Shown one piece after another: positions 1 through 8,953 of a stretch of DNA of 64,000 nucleotides (within the stretch, counting starts at the first letter, position 1; each line of letters opens with the position of its first letter). Below the pieces are notes generated by a model. It had not been told where the DNA came from and did not search any database. It worked only from the letters and a program-made list of their open reading frames with translations. A program made the position numbers and the translations under genes. The stretch covers positions 1-64,000 of the forward strand of contig DATJLS010000060.1 in NCBI GenBank assembly GCA_035509315.1, in the 5' to 3' direction. The DNA is from JAKAWQ01 sp035509315. GTDB lineage: Bacteria; Pseudomonadota; Alphaproteobacteria; Acetobacterales; Acetobacteraceae.

Positions 1-50
1 GTGCATACCAGCCACACGCGTTCTGAATGGCAAAAAAGGGGGGGCTCACG

Positions 51-1232
51 ATGCGTCTCAACGGGCGTCTCAACGGAATGCGGGGAGCGGCTGGTTTGGC
101 GGCGTTCGCTCTCGCTGCGATCTTGGCGGCCGGACCCGGGCCGGCTCGCGCCGCGGAACCGATCAAGATCGGCGTGCCGGGCCCGCTCTCCGGCCCCTAC
201 GCGAATGCCGGCATCGACATCGTCAATGCGGCCAAGCTCGCCGCCGACCAGATCAACGCCAAGGGCGGCATCCTCGGCCGCCAGATCGCGATCGTGGCGG
301 AGGACGATGCCTGCGATGCGCAGACCGCCGTCCAGGCCGCCCAGAAGATGATCGACAGTGGCGTCGTCGCGGTCGCCGGCGGATATTGCTCCGGCGCCGC
401 CCTGCCCGAGCTCTCGACCCTGCACCGCAGCAACATCCCCTATGTGCTCGATGCCTCGACCAACCCGCAGCTCACCGAGCTCGGCTACAAGGACGTCTTC
501 CGCACGATCGGGCGCGATGACGAGCAGGGCCCGTTTGCCGCGAGCTTCATCGCCAATGTGCTGCATGCGAAACGTGCGGCGGTGATCAACGACAACACGA
601 CCTACGCGAAGGGGCTTGCCGTCGCGACCGTGGCCGCGCTCAAGAAGCTCGGCGTCGACGTCGTCTATAACAACGCGATCACGCCCGGCCAGATGGATTA
701 TTCGCCGGTGCTGACGCGCGTCGCCGCACTCAATCCCGATGTCATCTACTTCACCGGCTACTTCGCCGAAGGCGGCCTGATGGTGAAGGAAGCGCGCCAG
801 CTCAACCTCAAGCTCGCATTCATGGGCGGGGACGGAAACAACGACCCGACGCTGCTGAAGACCGCCGGGCCCGCCGCCGACGGCATGTTCATCACCTGCG
901 CGCCGCTGCCGCAGTTCCTCTCCGGCGCCAAGGGTTTCGTCGATGACTATACGCAGAAATTCGGCCACGGGCCCGGACCCTATTCGGCGTACGAATATGA
1001 CGCGATCGGTGTGGTCGCCAAGGCGATCACGGACGCGAAATCGACCGCGCCGGCGGCGATCAACGCGGCTCTTGCCCAAATCCGCGACTATCCCGGCATC
1101 ACCGGCAGCATCAGCTTCAACGAGAAGGGCGACCGTTCGGTCGCGGTCTATATCGTCATCACCGTCAAGAACGACCAGTTCGCCCCCTATATGCGGCTCA
1201 ACGCCCAGGGCCAGTGGGTGTCGATGCAGTAG
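51..1232 (+). CDS. Branched-chain amino acid type ABC transporter substrate-binding protein
   Basis: Periplasmic binding protein of the LivJ/LivK type (type 1 fold), about 393 residues, that would deliver an amino acid or similar small carboxylate to the permeases encoded next. The N-terminus is a signal peptide: basic residues, a hydrophobic Ala/Leu stretch at about 11-28, and a likely cleavage site near ARA-AEP at about 34-36. The mature protein opens with IKIGVPGPLSGPYA, typical of the family. I chose the ATG at 51 rather than the in-frame ATG at 27 because a G-rich Shine-Dalgarno run precedes it and the signal peptide then has normal length. It is first in a four-gene liv-type cluster. 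The true substrate cannot be read from the sequence; aromatic acids and amides are also carried by this family. Confidence 0.9.
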   Translation: MRLNGRLNGMRGAAGLAAFALAAILAAGPGPARAAEPIKIGVPGPLSGPYANAGIDIVNAAKLAADQINAKGGILGRQIAIVAEDDACDAQTAVQAAQKMIDSGVVAVAGGYCSGAALPELSTLHRSNIPYVLDASTNPQLTELGYKDVFRTIGRDDEQGPFAASFIANVLHAKRAAVINDNTTYAKGLAVATVAALKKLGVDVVYNNAITPGQMDYSPVLTRVAALNPDVIYFTGYFAEGGLMVKEARQLNLKLAFMGGDGNNDPTLLKTAGPAADGMFITCAPLPQFLSGAKGFVDDYTQKFGHGPGPYSAYEYDAIGVVAKAITDAKSTAPAAINAALAQIRDYPGITGSISFNEKGDRSVAVYIVITVKNDQFAPYMRLNAQGQWVSMQ

Positions 1233-1335
1233 CCGGGTTGGAGGCCTCGCATTCGCGGCCGGTCTCCCGCGGTGATCGCGCGGGCAGGCATGAAGGCGCG
1301 GGCTTCGTGATGCGCCTGCCCTGAAGCGGCCTTCG

Positions 1336-2235
1336 GTGCAGGCATTCTTCCAGTTCACGGTCGAGGGCCTCACCATCGGCGCCTTCTATGCGCTGGTGGC
1401 CCTCGGCTACACCATGGTCTACGGCATCATCCGGCTGATCAATTTCGCCCATGGCGATGTCTTCATGGTGGGCGCTTTCCTCGGCTGGACCGTGCTCGTC
1501 ACGCTCGCGGGCATGCACCTGCCCATGGCCATCGGGCTTCTCGTCGCCTTCGCGGTCGCGCTCATCGGCAGCGGCGCGCTCGGCGTGCTGATCGACCGTG
1601 TCGCCTATCAGCCCCTGCTCTCGGCCCCGCGACTTTCAATTCTGATCACTGCGCTCGGCGTCTCGCTCGCGCTCGAGAACGGGGTTCTCCTGATCTACGG
1701 GCCTGGCTTCCTCACCTATCCCCATCTGCTGAGCAGCGCCGGATTCGCGATCGACGGCGTGCAGGTGAGCTACGCGCAGACCGTCATGTTCGTCATCAGC
1801 CTGCTCCTGATGGTGGCGCTCTATCTCTTCGTCCAGCACACCTTCATCGGCACCGCGATGCGCGCGCTTGCGGTCGATCAGGATGCCGCAAGGCTGATGG
1901 GGATCGATGTCGAACGGATCATCCAGATCACCTTCTTCGTCGGCTCCTTCCTCGCCGCGGCGGCCGGTGTGATGGAGGGGCTCTATTACACGCAGATCTC
2001 GTTCTTCATGGGCTTCCTGCTGGGTCTGCGCGCCTTCACCGCCGCCGTCTTGGGCGGCATCGGCAATATTCCCGGCGCCATGGCCGGGGGCCTCTTGATC
2101 GGGCTCCTGGAATCCTATGGCGCCGGCTACATTTCCTCCCGCTGGACCGATGTCTTCGTCTTCCTCGTCCTGATCGGCGTGCTCGTCGTCAAGCCGACCG
2201 GCCTCTTCGGAGAGCGCGTCGTGGAGCGGATGTAG
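1336..2235 (+). CDS. livH: Branched-chain amino acid type ABC transporter permease (LivH)
   Basis: Inner-membrane permease of the LivH family, 299 residues and full length. It is strongly hydrophobic with about eight predicted membrane segments. Near residues 231-253 lies the conserved loop LRAFTAAVLGGIGNIPGA, the family hallmark that contacts the ATPase. The start is a GTG. It lies 103 bases after the binding-protein gene and 2 bases before the fused LivM-LivG gene, so the three are surely co-transcribed. It would form the translocation channel together with the permease half of the downstream fusion protein. Confidence 0.93.
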   Translation: MQAFFQFTVEGLTIGAFYALVALGYTMVYGIIRLINFAHGDVFMVGAFLGWTVLVTLAGMHLPMAIGLLVAFAVALIGSGALGVLIDRVAYQPLLSAPRLSILITALGVSLALENGVLLIYGPGFLTYPHLLSSAGFAIDGVQVSYAQTVMFVISLLLMVALYLFVQHTFIGTAMRALAVDQDAARLMGIDVERIIQITFFVGSFLAAAAGVMEGLYYTQISFFMGFLLGLRAFTAAVLGGIGNIPGAMAGGLLIGLLESYGAGYISSRWTDVFVFLVLIGVLVVKPTGLFGERVVERM

Positions 2236-2237
2236 CC

Positions 2238-4046
2238 ATGGCCGCCGACCCGGCCATGCGCGCCGCCACGACCAGGATGCTGCTGGTCGCCATTGCCGCC
2301 GGTGCCATCGTCCTTCCACTCGCGGCAAGCGACTATGTGATCGATGTCGCGATCACCATCCTGAGCTACGGCATTCTGGGCCTCGGCCTCAATATCGTCG
2401 TCGGCTATGCCGGGCTGCTCGATCTCGGCTATGCGGCCTTCTTCGCGATCGGCGCCTATACGACGGCCCTTCTCGAAACGCTTCTGCATGTTCCCTTCTG
2501 GGCAACCTTGCCGCCGAGCCTCGCGCTCGCCGCGGTTTCCGGAATCATCATCGGCTACCCGACGCTCCGTCTGCGCAGCGACTATCTCGCCATCGTCACG
2601 CTCGGCTTCGGCGAGATCGTTCGCATCATCGCAACCAATCTCGACATCACCGGCGGCCCCAACGGCATCTACGGGATCGACCCGCCCATCCTGTTCGGCC
2701 TGCAATTCACTTCGCCCGCTTTGCTTTACGGTCTCGCCTGGGTTTTTCTTCTCCTCGTCATCCTCTTTTCGTTTCGCCTTTCCGCCTCCCGCCTCGGCCG
2801 CGCCTGGATCAGCATCCGCGAGGACGAAACCGCTGCCGAGGCGATCGGCGTGCCCACGCTTCGGGTGAAGCTCCTCGCCTATGTCATGGGCGCGCTGGTC
2901 GGCGGCTTTGGCGGCAGCCTCTTCGCTGCCCGTTTCGGCGCGATCGACCCAACCGGCTTCACCTATCTCCAGTCGATCACCTTCCTCATCGTCGTCGTGC
3001 TCGGCGGCATGGGCAGCATGCCGGGCGTGCTGCTCGGTGCGGTGATCGTCGGCGGCCTGCCCGAGGCGCTCCGCTTCCTCGCCCTCTGGCGCGAGTTCGG
3101 CTTCGCGATCGGCCTCATCGTGCTGATGCTGGTCCGCCCGCAAGGGCTCTGGCCGGCGCGCATCGCACGGCGCGTCCAGCTTCCCGAGGATGATGCGGGT
3201 GATCTCAGCTTCGCCGGGGCGGAGGCGAAGTGGGGCGAAACACTGCTCGAGGTGAAGGATCTCGGGCGGGATTTCGGCGGCGTGCGCGCCGTGCGCGGTG
3301 TGAGCTTCACCGTTCATCGCGGCGAGATCCTGAGCATCATCGGCCCCAACGGCGCGGGCAAGACCACCGTCTTCAATTGCCTGACCGGCGTGATCCGGCC
3401 GAGCCGCGGAGAAATCGTCTTTCGCGGCCAGCGGCTCGGGCGCCGGGCGCCGCACCGCGTCGTCGCACTCGGGCTCTCCCGCACCTTTCAGGGCATCCGC
3501 CTCTTCCCCAACATGACCGCCTACCAGAACGTGCTGGTGGGCATGGACCCGCACCACCGCGTCTCGCTCGTCGGCGAAATCCTGGGCCTGCCCTCCGCGC
3601 GGCGCGACGCGCAGGAGCATCTCGGCACCTGCCGGCGCCTGCTGCAGTTCGTGGGGCTCGAGGAAGAAGCGGGGAGGCGCGCCGGCGATCTGCCCTATGG
3701 CGATCAACGCCGGCTCGAAATCGCCCGCGCGCTCGGCGCGAAGCCCGAGCTACTCTTGCTCGATGAGCCGGCCGCCGGCATGAACCCGACGGAGAAGACC
3801 GCGCTCATGGGCCTCATCCGCGGCATCCGCGATCTCGGTGTGACCGTGGCGCTGATCGAGCATGACATGATGCTGGTGATGGGTGTTTCCGACCGCGTCT
3901 TGGTGATGGATCACGGCGCGCTGATCGCGGCCGGCCCACCGGCCGCGATCCAGCGCAACGAACGGGTGATCGACGCCTATCTCGGCAACGACACCGAAGC
4001 CGAGGAAACCGCAGGTACCGAAGAGGAGGCCCTATGGGAGTCTTGA
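2238..4046 (+). CDS. Fused LivM-type permease and LivG-type ATPase
   Basis: A 602-residue fusion. Residues about 1-330 are a LivM-type permease with the loop VVVLGGMGSMPGV near 252. Residues about 335-602 are a LivG-type ABC ATPase with Walker A GPNGAGKTT at 369, the signature LPYGDQRRLEIARAL near 485 (the LPYG form normal for LivG) and Walker B LLLLDEPAAGMN. In most bacteria livM and livG are separate genes, so each importer here carries one permease-ATPase chain plus LivH and LivF. The gene sits 2 bases after livH and 1 base before livF. Because the domains are in one continuous frame with intact motifs, this is a true fusion and not a sequencing frameshift. Fusions of this kind occur elsewhere in proteobacteria. 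Confidence 0.93.
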   Translation: MAADPAMRAATTRMLLVAIAAGAIVLPLAASDYVIDVAITILSYGILGLGLNIVVGYAGLLDLGYAAFFAIGAYTTALLETLLHVPFWATLPPSLALAAVSGIIIGYPTLRLRSDYLAIVTLGFGEIVRIIATNLDITGGPNGIYGIDPPILFGLQFTSPALLYGLAWVFLLLVILFSFRLSASRLGRAWISIREDETAAEAIGVPTLRVKLLAYVMGALVGGFGGSLFAARFGAIDPTGFTYLQSITFLIVVVLGGMGSMPGVLLGAVIVGGLPEALRFLALWREFGFAIGLIVLMLVRPQGLWPARIARRVQLPEDDAGDLSFAGAEAKWGETLLEVKDLGRDFGGVRAVRGVSFTVHRGEILSIIGPNGAGKTTVFNCLTGVIRPSRGEIVFRGQRLGRRAPHRVVALGLSRTFQGIRLFPNMTAYQNVLVGMDPHHRVSLVGEILGLPSARRDAQEHLGTCRRLLQFVGLEEEAGRRAGDLPYGDQRRLEIARALGAKPELLLLDEPAAGMNPTEKTALMGLIRGIRDLGVTVALIEHDMMLVMGVSDRVLVMDHGALIAAGPPAAIQRNERVIDAYLGNDTEAEETAGTEEEALWES

Positions 4047-4047
4047 A

Positions 4048-4761
<714 letters not shown>

Positions 4762-4775
4762 AAAGACCACGCGCA

Positions 4776-4795
4776 GAGGCCTTATTCGAGGCCTT
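4776..4795. terminator. Weak hairpin between convergent genes
   Basis: Two copies of AGGCCT, six bases apart, can fold into a short stem between the convergent livF and glutathione S-transferase genes. There is no clear T run, so its role as a bidirectional terminator is a guess from position. Confidence 0.25.
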
Positions 4796-4797
4796 GT

Positions 4798-5421
4798 TCA
4801 AGCCAAGGGCAGCGCCACGTGGGTGCGATAGGGCGGGCGTTCGCACAGGCGGTTGTACCAGGCCTCAAGCCGGGGAAGGGATGGGCGGGAGAATTCCATC
4901 GTGAACCAGCGGTGCACGTGTACCCCGAGCGGGATATCGGCAAGCGTGAAGATCGTGCCGCCGACATAGGTGCGGCGAGCGAGCTCGGCGTCCAGGATGC
5001 CCCAGATGCGCGAGCAATCCTTGATCGCCGCCTCGATTGCCTCGGGGTTTCGTTTCTCGGGCGGCGTGCGCACGAGTCCCTGGAAAATGATCGTCATCGA
5101 CCGGCTCAGGGTCGTCTGCTGCCAGTCCATCCAATGGTCGATCGTGGCGCGCGCGCGCGGCTCGGCGGGCCAGAAAGCTGTCTCCGGCGCGTGCGCGGCA
5201 CAGAGATAGCGCAGGATCGCGTTGCTCTCCCAAAGGATGAAGCCATCCTCATCGAGGGTCGGCACAAGGCCGTTTGGATTCATCGCCCGATATTCTGGCG
5301 TGTCCGTCTTGCCGAAGCTGCCGCCGGCATCGATTCGTTCATAGGCCAGACCGAGCTCCTCGAGCAGCCACATCACCTTCATCACGTTGCTCGAAGTCGC
5401 CCGTCCCCAAACGCGTCGCAT
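4798..5421 (-). CDS. Glutathione S-transferase family protein
   Basis: A 207-residue cytosolic GST with an N-terminal thioredoxin-like domain and a C-terminal helical domain. Residues early in the protein read SNVMKVMWLLEELGL, the glutathione-site helix region, followed by NPNGLVPTLDEDGF and WESNAILRYL, where the cis-Pro and the Glu-Ser pair bind glutathione. The open frame runs further upstream, but the ATG at 5421 has AAGGAG six bases before it and gives normal family length. It probably conjugates or reduces small electrophiles; substrate unknown. It is monocistronic and convergent with livF. Confidence 0.88.
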   Translation of the reverse strand: MRRVWGRATSSNVMKVMWLLEELGLAYERIDAGGSFGKTDTPEYRAMNPNGLVPTLDEDGFILWESNAILRYLCAAHAPETAFWPAEPRARATIDHWMDWQQTTLSRSMTIIFQGLVRTPPEKRNPEAIEAAIKDCSRIWGILDAELARRTYVGGTIFTLADIPLGVHVHRWFTMEFSRPSLPRLEAWYNRLCERPPYRTHVALPLA

Positions 5422-5521
5422 CCCGATCTCCTTTGCTGTCGGCCGGAGGCTAGGGCAGGCCCTTCCGATCAGCAATCGAGCCACCTTGCCGCGCGGACGG
5501 GAAACGCTCATATCGCCCCTC

Positions 5522-6025
5522 ATGCGGCGCATCGATCATCGTGCGGCGGGCTTTGCCGTGGCGATCGCGGCGGCTGCGGCGCTCGTCGTCGCCGAGGGCG
5601 CGCAGCATTGGCTCGGGCTTGTTCCCTGTGCGCTTTGCCTGCTCGAACGCTGGCCCTGGCGCCTCGCGGTGGTGCTCGGCATCGTCGCTTCCCTGACACG
5701 GCCGCGAGAGGCGGGCAGGGGAGTCTTGGTGCTGCTGGCGCTCTGCCTGCTCGCTTCAACCGCTCTCGCCTTCGTCCATGTTGGTGTCGAGCGGGGATTG
5801 TGGCCGAGCCCTTTGCCGGAATGTGCCGCGCCGGAGCTGCATGGGACGAGTCTCGCTCAGCTTCTCGCCTCGATGCCGGCGCGGCCGAGCAAGCCCTGCG
5901 ATGCGCCGAGCTTCCTGATCCCGGGCCTGCCGCTTTCGATGGCGGCGATGAATCTGCTTTATGCCCTTGTTGTGCTCGGGCTTCTCGTCGCCTATCTGGC
6001 GCGGAGCGGCGGGGAAGCACGATGA
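5522..6025 (+). CDS. dsbB: Disulfide bond formation protein B (DsbB family)
   Basis: A 167-residue inner-membrane protein with four predicted helices that would reoxidise DsbA using quinone. The two periplasmic cysteine pairs are present: C36-x-x-C39 in VPCALCLLERW, and C101 with C126 in the second loop. The Arg in LLERW is the conserved quinone-contacting position of the family. The start ATG at 5522 was preferred over the upstream frame opening at 5387, which overlaps the start region of the divergent GST gene. Its stop overlaps the start of the COQ7 gene by 4 bases, so the two are translationally coupled; both proteins deal with ubiquinone, which may be why they are paired. Confidence 0.88.
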   Translation: MRRIDHRAAGFAVAIAAAAALVVAEGAQHWLGLVPCALCLLERWPWRLAVVLGIVASLTRPREAGRGVLVLLALCLLASTALAFVHVGVERGLWPSPLPECAAPELHGTSLAQLLASMPARPSKPCDAPSFLIPGLPLSMAAMNLLYALVVLGLLVAYLARSGGEAR

Positions 6026-6555
6026 GCGGGGAAGGGGATGTGCCGGCCGGCGAGGCGGTGGCGCGGATGATCCGCGTCGATCATGCCGGTGAATACGGCG
6101 CGGTGCGCATCTATGCGGGCCAGCGCGCGGTGCTTGGACGCGGGACGAAGGCAGCGCTCCTTGAGCATATGCAGGAGCAGGAGAAGGCGCATCTGGCCTC
6201 CTTCTCCGAAGTCATGGCGCGGCGGCGGGTGCGCCCCACCGCGCTCCTCCCGCTCTGGCATCTTGCCGGCTTCGCGCTCGGCGCGGCCACCGCCGCGCTT
6301 GGCGAACGGGCGGCGATGGCCTGCACGGTCGCGGTCGAGGAGGCGATCGATGCGCATTATGCCGGCCAGGAAGCTTCACTTCCCGAGGAGGAGGGCGCGC
6401 TTTCGGCCCTGATCGCGAAGGCCCGCGCGGAAGAGCTTGAGCACAGGGATATCGGCCTCGCGCACGAGGCGGAACAGGCGCCTGCCTATCGCCTGCTTTC
6501 GGCGCTGATCAAGACGGGATGCCGGGTGGCAATCGCGCTCAGCGAACGAGTCTAG
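6022..6555 (+). CDS. coq7: 2-nonaprenyl-3-methyl-6-methoxy-1,4-benzoquinol hydroxylase (COQ7 type)
   Basis: A 177-residue di-iron monooxygenase that hydroxylates demethoxyubiquinol in the penultimate part of ubiquinone biosynthesis. The ligands of the carboxylate-bridged di-iron site are visible: E24 in DHAGEYGA, E54 and H57 in EQEKAH, E106 in VEEAID, and the EELEH motif at about 137-141. It starts inside the dsbB stop codon (ATGA). Length is normal for the short bacterial COQ7 form. A 12-bp hairpin follows 8 bases after the stop. Identification is firm from motifs. Confidence 0.92.
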   Translation: MSGEGDVPAGEAVARMIRVDHAGEYGAVRIYAGQRAVLGRGTKAALLEHMQEQEKAHLASFSEVMARRRVRPTALLPLWHLAGFALGAATAALGERAAMACTVAVEEAIDAHYAGQEASLPEEEGALSALIAKARAEELEHRDIGLAHEAEQAPAYRLLSALIKTGCRVAIALSERV

Positions 6556-6562
6556 CGAATCT

Positions 6563-6593
6563 GAAGCGTGATGATTTCAGGTCATCACGCTTC
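6563..6593. terminator. Perfect 12-bp inverted repeat after COQ7
   Basis: GAAGCGTGATGA and its exact reverse complement flank a 7-base loop just after the COQ7 stop. It is placed like a terminator, but the following sequence has only a short T-rich stretch (CTGCTTTATT). The arms resemble the GCGTGATGA part of the dispersed repeat near 8896, so it may instead be a relic of that repeat family. Confidence 0.5.
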
Positions 6594-6804
6594 TGCTTTA
6601 TTGATCTCAAGAAATCTAAAGAAAACGACAGGTCAATCGTCCTCGCCGTTGCGGCAAGGCTGCCCCGATTCCGACGCATGGAGCGCAGGACTGCGCAGCC
6701 CGTTCTCCCTCTTGACCATGCATCCTTCGCGGCAACACCATCCCGCATAACAATTCCCGCGCGCCGCCACATCCGGCCGGGAGGGAAACGCAAGGAGAAA
6801 CGCC

Positions 6805-8133
6805 TTGGATACTGTGCGGGAAATCCGTGACTACGGCGCTGGAATTGCCACGCCTCGCCCCACAGGCCGAGTGCGGCGGATGCAGGTCACGGCGCTCGCG
6901 CTCCTGGTGTGCAGCGGCGTGGTAAATTATATCGATCGTGCAACGCTTGCGATCGGCAACCCGCTGATCCGCCGCGACCTGCATCTTTCGATCGCCGAGA
7001 TGGGCCTGCTCCTCTCGGCATTTCTCTGGGCCTACGCCTTTGCCCAGCTTCCGGCCGGCGGCCTGGTCGATCGGTTCGGGCCGCGCCGGCTGCTGGCGGT
7101 CGGAATCTTCATCTGGTCTCTCGCTCAGATCGTGGCCGGCCTGACCGTCGCTTTCAGCCAGTTTGTCGTCGCGCGTGTGGTGCTGGGCTTTGGCGAGGCG
7201 CCGCAATTCCCGACCGGCGCGCGCGTGGTGCGGGACTGGTTCAATGTGCGCGGCCGCGGTTTTGCCACTGGCGTGTTCAATTGCTCCTCGACGCTCGGCA
7301 CTGCCATCGCCGCCCCTCTGCTCACGGTGCTGATGCTGGCGCTCGGCTGGCGCTGGATGTTCGCGTTGATGGGAATTGCCGGCATCGTCATCGCCGTCCT
7401 CTGGTTGGCGCTCTATCGCGAGCCCGCTTCGATGGCGCTCACCGCGGCGGAGGACGGCTATCGCAAGGAGGGCGACGAGACCGGCGAGGCCGCTCCGGTC
7501 ACGCTCGGCGAGTGGCGTCGCCTGCTCGGCCACGCGACCACCTGGGGGATGATCATCGGGTTTTTCGGCGTGGTCTATCTCACCTGGGTCTACACCGCCT
7601 GGCTTCCCGGCTATCTGGAGATCCAGCGGCATATGAGCATTCGCAGCGCCGGTTTCGCGAGCACCGTGCCCTTCATCGCCGGTGTGATCGGCGCGCTCTG
7701 GGGCGGCTGGCTCACCGATTGGCTGGTGCGGCGCGGTCTCTCGCCGGTCGATAGCCGCCGCTATCCTTTGACCGTCTCCTTGCTCGGCATGGCTGCGTGC
7801 ACGGTGGCGGCGGCGCTCGTGCCCGGCAATGCGCTGGCGCTCGCTTTCATCTCGCTCGCGCTGTTCCTGGGTTATGTCGCGAGTTCCTCGGCCTGGGCCA
7901 TGGCCTCGGTGGCGGCGCCGGCCAATACCACCGCCTCGCTCGGGGCGATGCAGAATTTCGGCGGCTATGTCGGGGGCGCGCTGGCGCCGATGGTGACAGG
8001 ATTCATCGTCCAGGCGAGCGGCTCCTTCGTGCCGGCCTTGATGACGGCGGCGGCGATCGGGGTTGTCTGTGCGCTCGCCTATTTCGTTATCGTGCGCCGG
8101 CCGGTCATGGCGGCCGATCTCGCCTCAGGGTGA
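6805..8133 (+). CDS. MFS transporter (anion:cation symporter-like)
   Basis: A 442-residue, 12-helix major facilitator. The first helix region includes SGVVNYIDRATLAIGNPLI, and the loop 2-3 motif GGLVDRFGPRRLL matches MFS motif A. These features resemble the ACS family of sugar-acid and organic-acid importers (glucarate, hexuronate, phthalate type). The TTG start at 6805 was chosen because AAGGAG lies seven bases upstream. It is monocistronic, convergent with the MarR gene, and has no catabolic neighbour, so substrate is unknown. The 250 bases upstream include the COQ7 hairpin and otherwise no gene. Confidence 0.88.
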   Translation: MDTVREIRDYGAGIATPRPTGRVRRMQVTALALLVCSGVVNYIDRATLAIGNPLIRRDLHLSIAEMGLLLSAFLWAYAFAQLPAGGLVDRFGPRRLLAVGIFIWSLAQIVAGLTVAFSQFVVARVVLGFGEAPQFPTGARVVRDWFNVRGRGFATGVFNCSSTLGTAIAAPLLTVLMLALGWRWMFALMGIAGIVIAVLWLALYREPASMALTAAEDGYRKEGDETGEAAPVTLGEWRRLLGHATTWGMIIGFFGVVYLTWVYTAWLPGYLEIQRHMSIRSAGFASTVPFIAGVIGALWGGWLTDWLVRRGLSPVDSRRYPLTVSLLGMAACTVAAALVPGNALALAFISLALFLGYVASSSAWAMASVAAPANTTASLGAMQNFGGYVGGALAPMVTGFIVQASGSFVPALMTAAAIGVVCALAYFVIVRRPVMAADLASG

Positions 8134-8167
8134 ATGAAGCGGGGTGAGGCAAGGTGGGGGAAGACGG

Positions 8168-8638
8168 TCAGGCGGCTGCCTGATCGACCAGCGCGCCCGC
8201 GGCCAGAAGATTTTTCCGGACCACCAGCAGCATATCGAGCAGTTGCTCGCGCTCGGAGTCCGAGAATCCGGCAAGTGCCTCGCTGCGGACGATCTTGGTG
8301 ATTTCCACGACCTGAGCGGCCACGGCCTCGCCCTCGCTGGTGAGCCACAAAGTGCGGATCCGGCGATCCCTGGGATGCGGCCGCCGTTCGAGAAGCCCGG
8401 CCTCTTCCAGCCCATCGACAAGACGGACCACGGAGATCGTCTCCATGTCCAGAAGCATGGCGACCCGGACCTGCTTCACGCCCGGCTCATAGAAGACCTG
8501 CAGCAGCAGGCTTGCCTCCGAGCGGTTGAGGCCGAGCCCCGCGCGCTTCGTATGGTGGACGAAGCGTCGGCGCATCAGGCGCGAACCTTCCCGCAGCAGG
8601 AAGCCGAGCGTCCGCCTCCCCTCTGAGGGTTCTTCCAT
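8168..8638 (-). CDS. MarR family transcriptional regulator
   Basis: A winged-helix regulator of 156 residues if begun at the ATG at 8638, which has GGAG eight bases upstream. The frame stays open to 8935, but the extra 99 codons are translated from a tandem dispersed repeat and read as a repeated SESREKTMTESGMGERE, so I regard that extension as non-native. The DNA-binding part includes LNRSEASLLLQVFYEPG and the wing PHPRDRRIRTLWLTSEGEA with the conserved D-R-R-x-R. It lies downstream of the RND efflux genes on the same strand, about 316 bases after the pump gene, so it may control them, which is common for MarR proteins beside pumps. Confidence 0.85.
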   Translation of the reverse strand: MEEPSEGRRTLGFLLREGSRLMRRRFVHHTKRAGLGLNRSEASLLLQVFYEPGVKQVRVAMLLDMETISVVRLVDGLEEAGLLERRPHPRDRRIRTLWLTSEGEAVAAQVVEITKIVRSEALAGFSDSEREQLLDMLLVVRKNLLAAGALVDQAAA

Positions 8639-8724
8639 TCCGCACTCCGCGCCGGCGCCGCCCTCGCATGGCTCCGCGCCCTGTGCGGAACAGACCGTGT
8701 CGGGTTCCGGAACGGAATACGTTG

Positions 8725-8896
8725 GCTCGCGCTCACCCATCCCGCTCTCGGTCATTGTCTTCTCGCGTGATTCAGACCTCCGGGCATCACGCTCTCGAGC
8801 GGGATGTGTTCGCTCGCGCTCACCCATCCCGCTCTCGGTCATTGTCTTCTCGCGTGATTCAGACCTCCGGTGATCCCACCTCCGGTCATCACGCTC
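8725..8896. repeat. Tandem 59-bp direct repeat plus dispersed repeat unit
   Basis: Positions 8725-8783 and 8812-8870 are identical 59-mers offset by 87 bases. The second copy continues to 8896 as a unit (8840-8896) whose reverse complement matches 46486-46542 at about 45 of 57 positions by eye, without gaps. The unit contains GCGTGAT and ATCACGC arms that can pair. It lies between the pump gene and the MarR start. Two copies only and unequal surrounding sequence argue against a CRISPR array. Confidence 0.85.
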
Positions 8897-8953
8897 CGTG
8901 GCTTCCGCCCCGCCCTCGTCTCTTTGACGAATCATTGGCCGTTCCTCGGTTGA

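Noticed and set aside
8725..8870. Possible CRISPR: two identical 59-mers with a 28-base spacer
   Set aside because: Only two copies, repeats longer than the spacer, no third unit and no cas genes. The unit also occurs at 46486, so it is a dispersed repeat.
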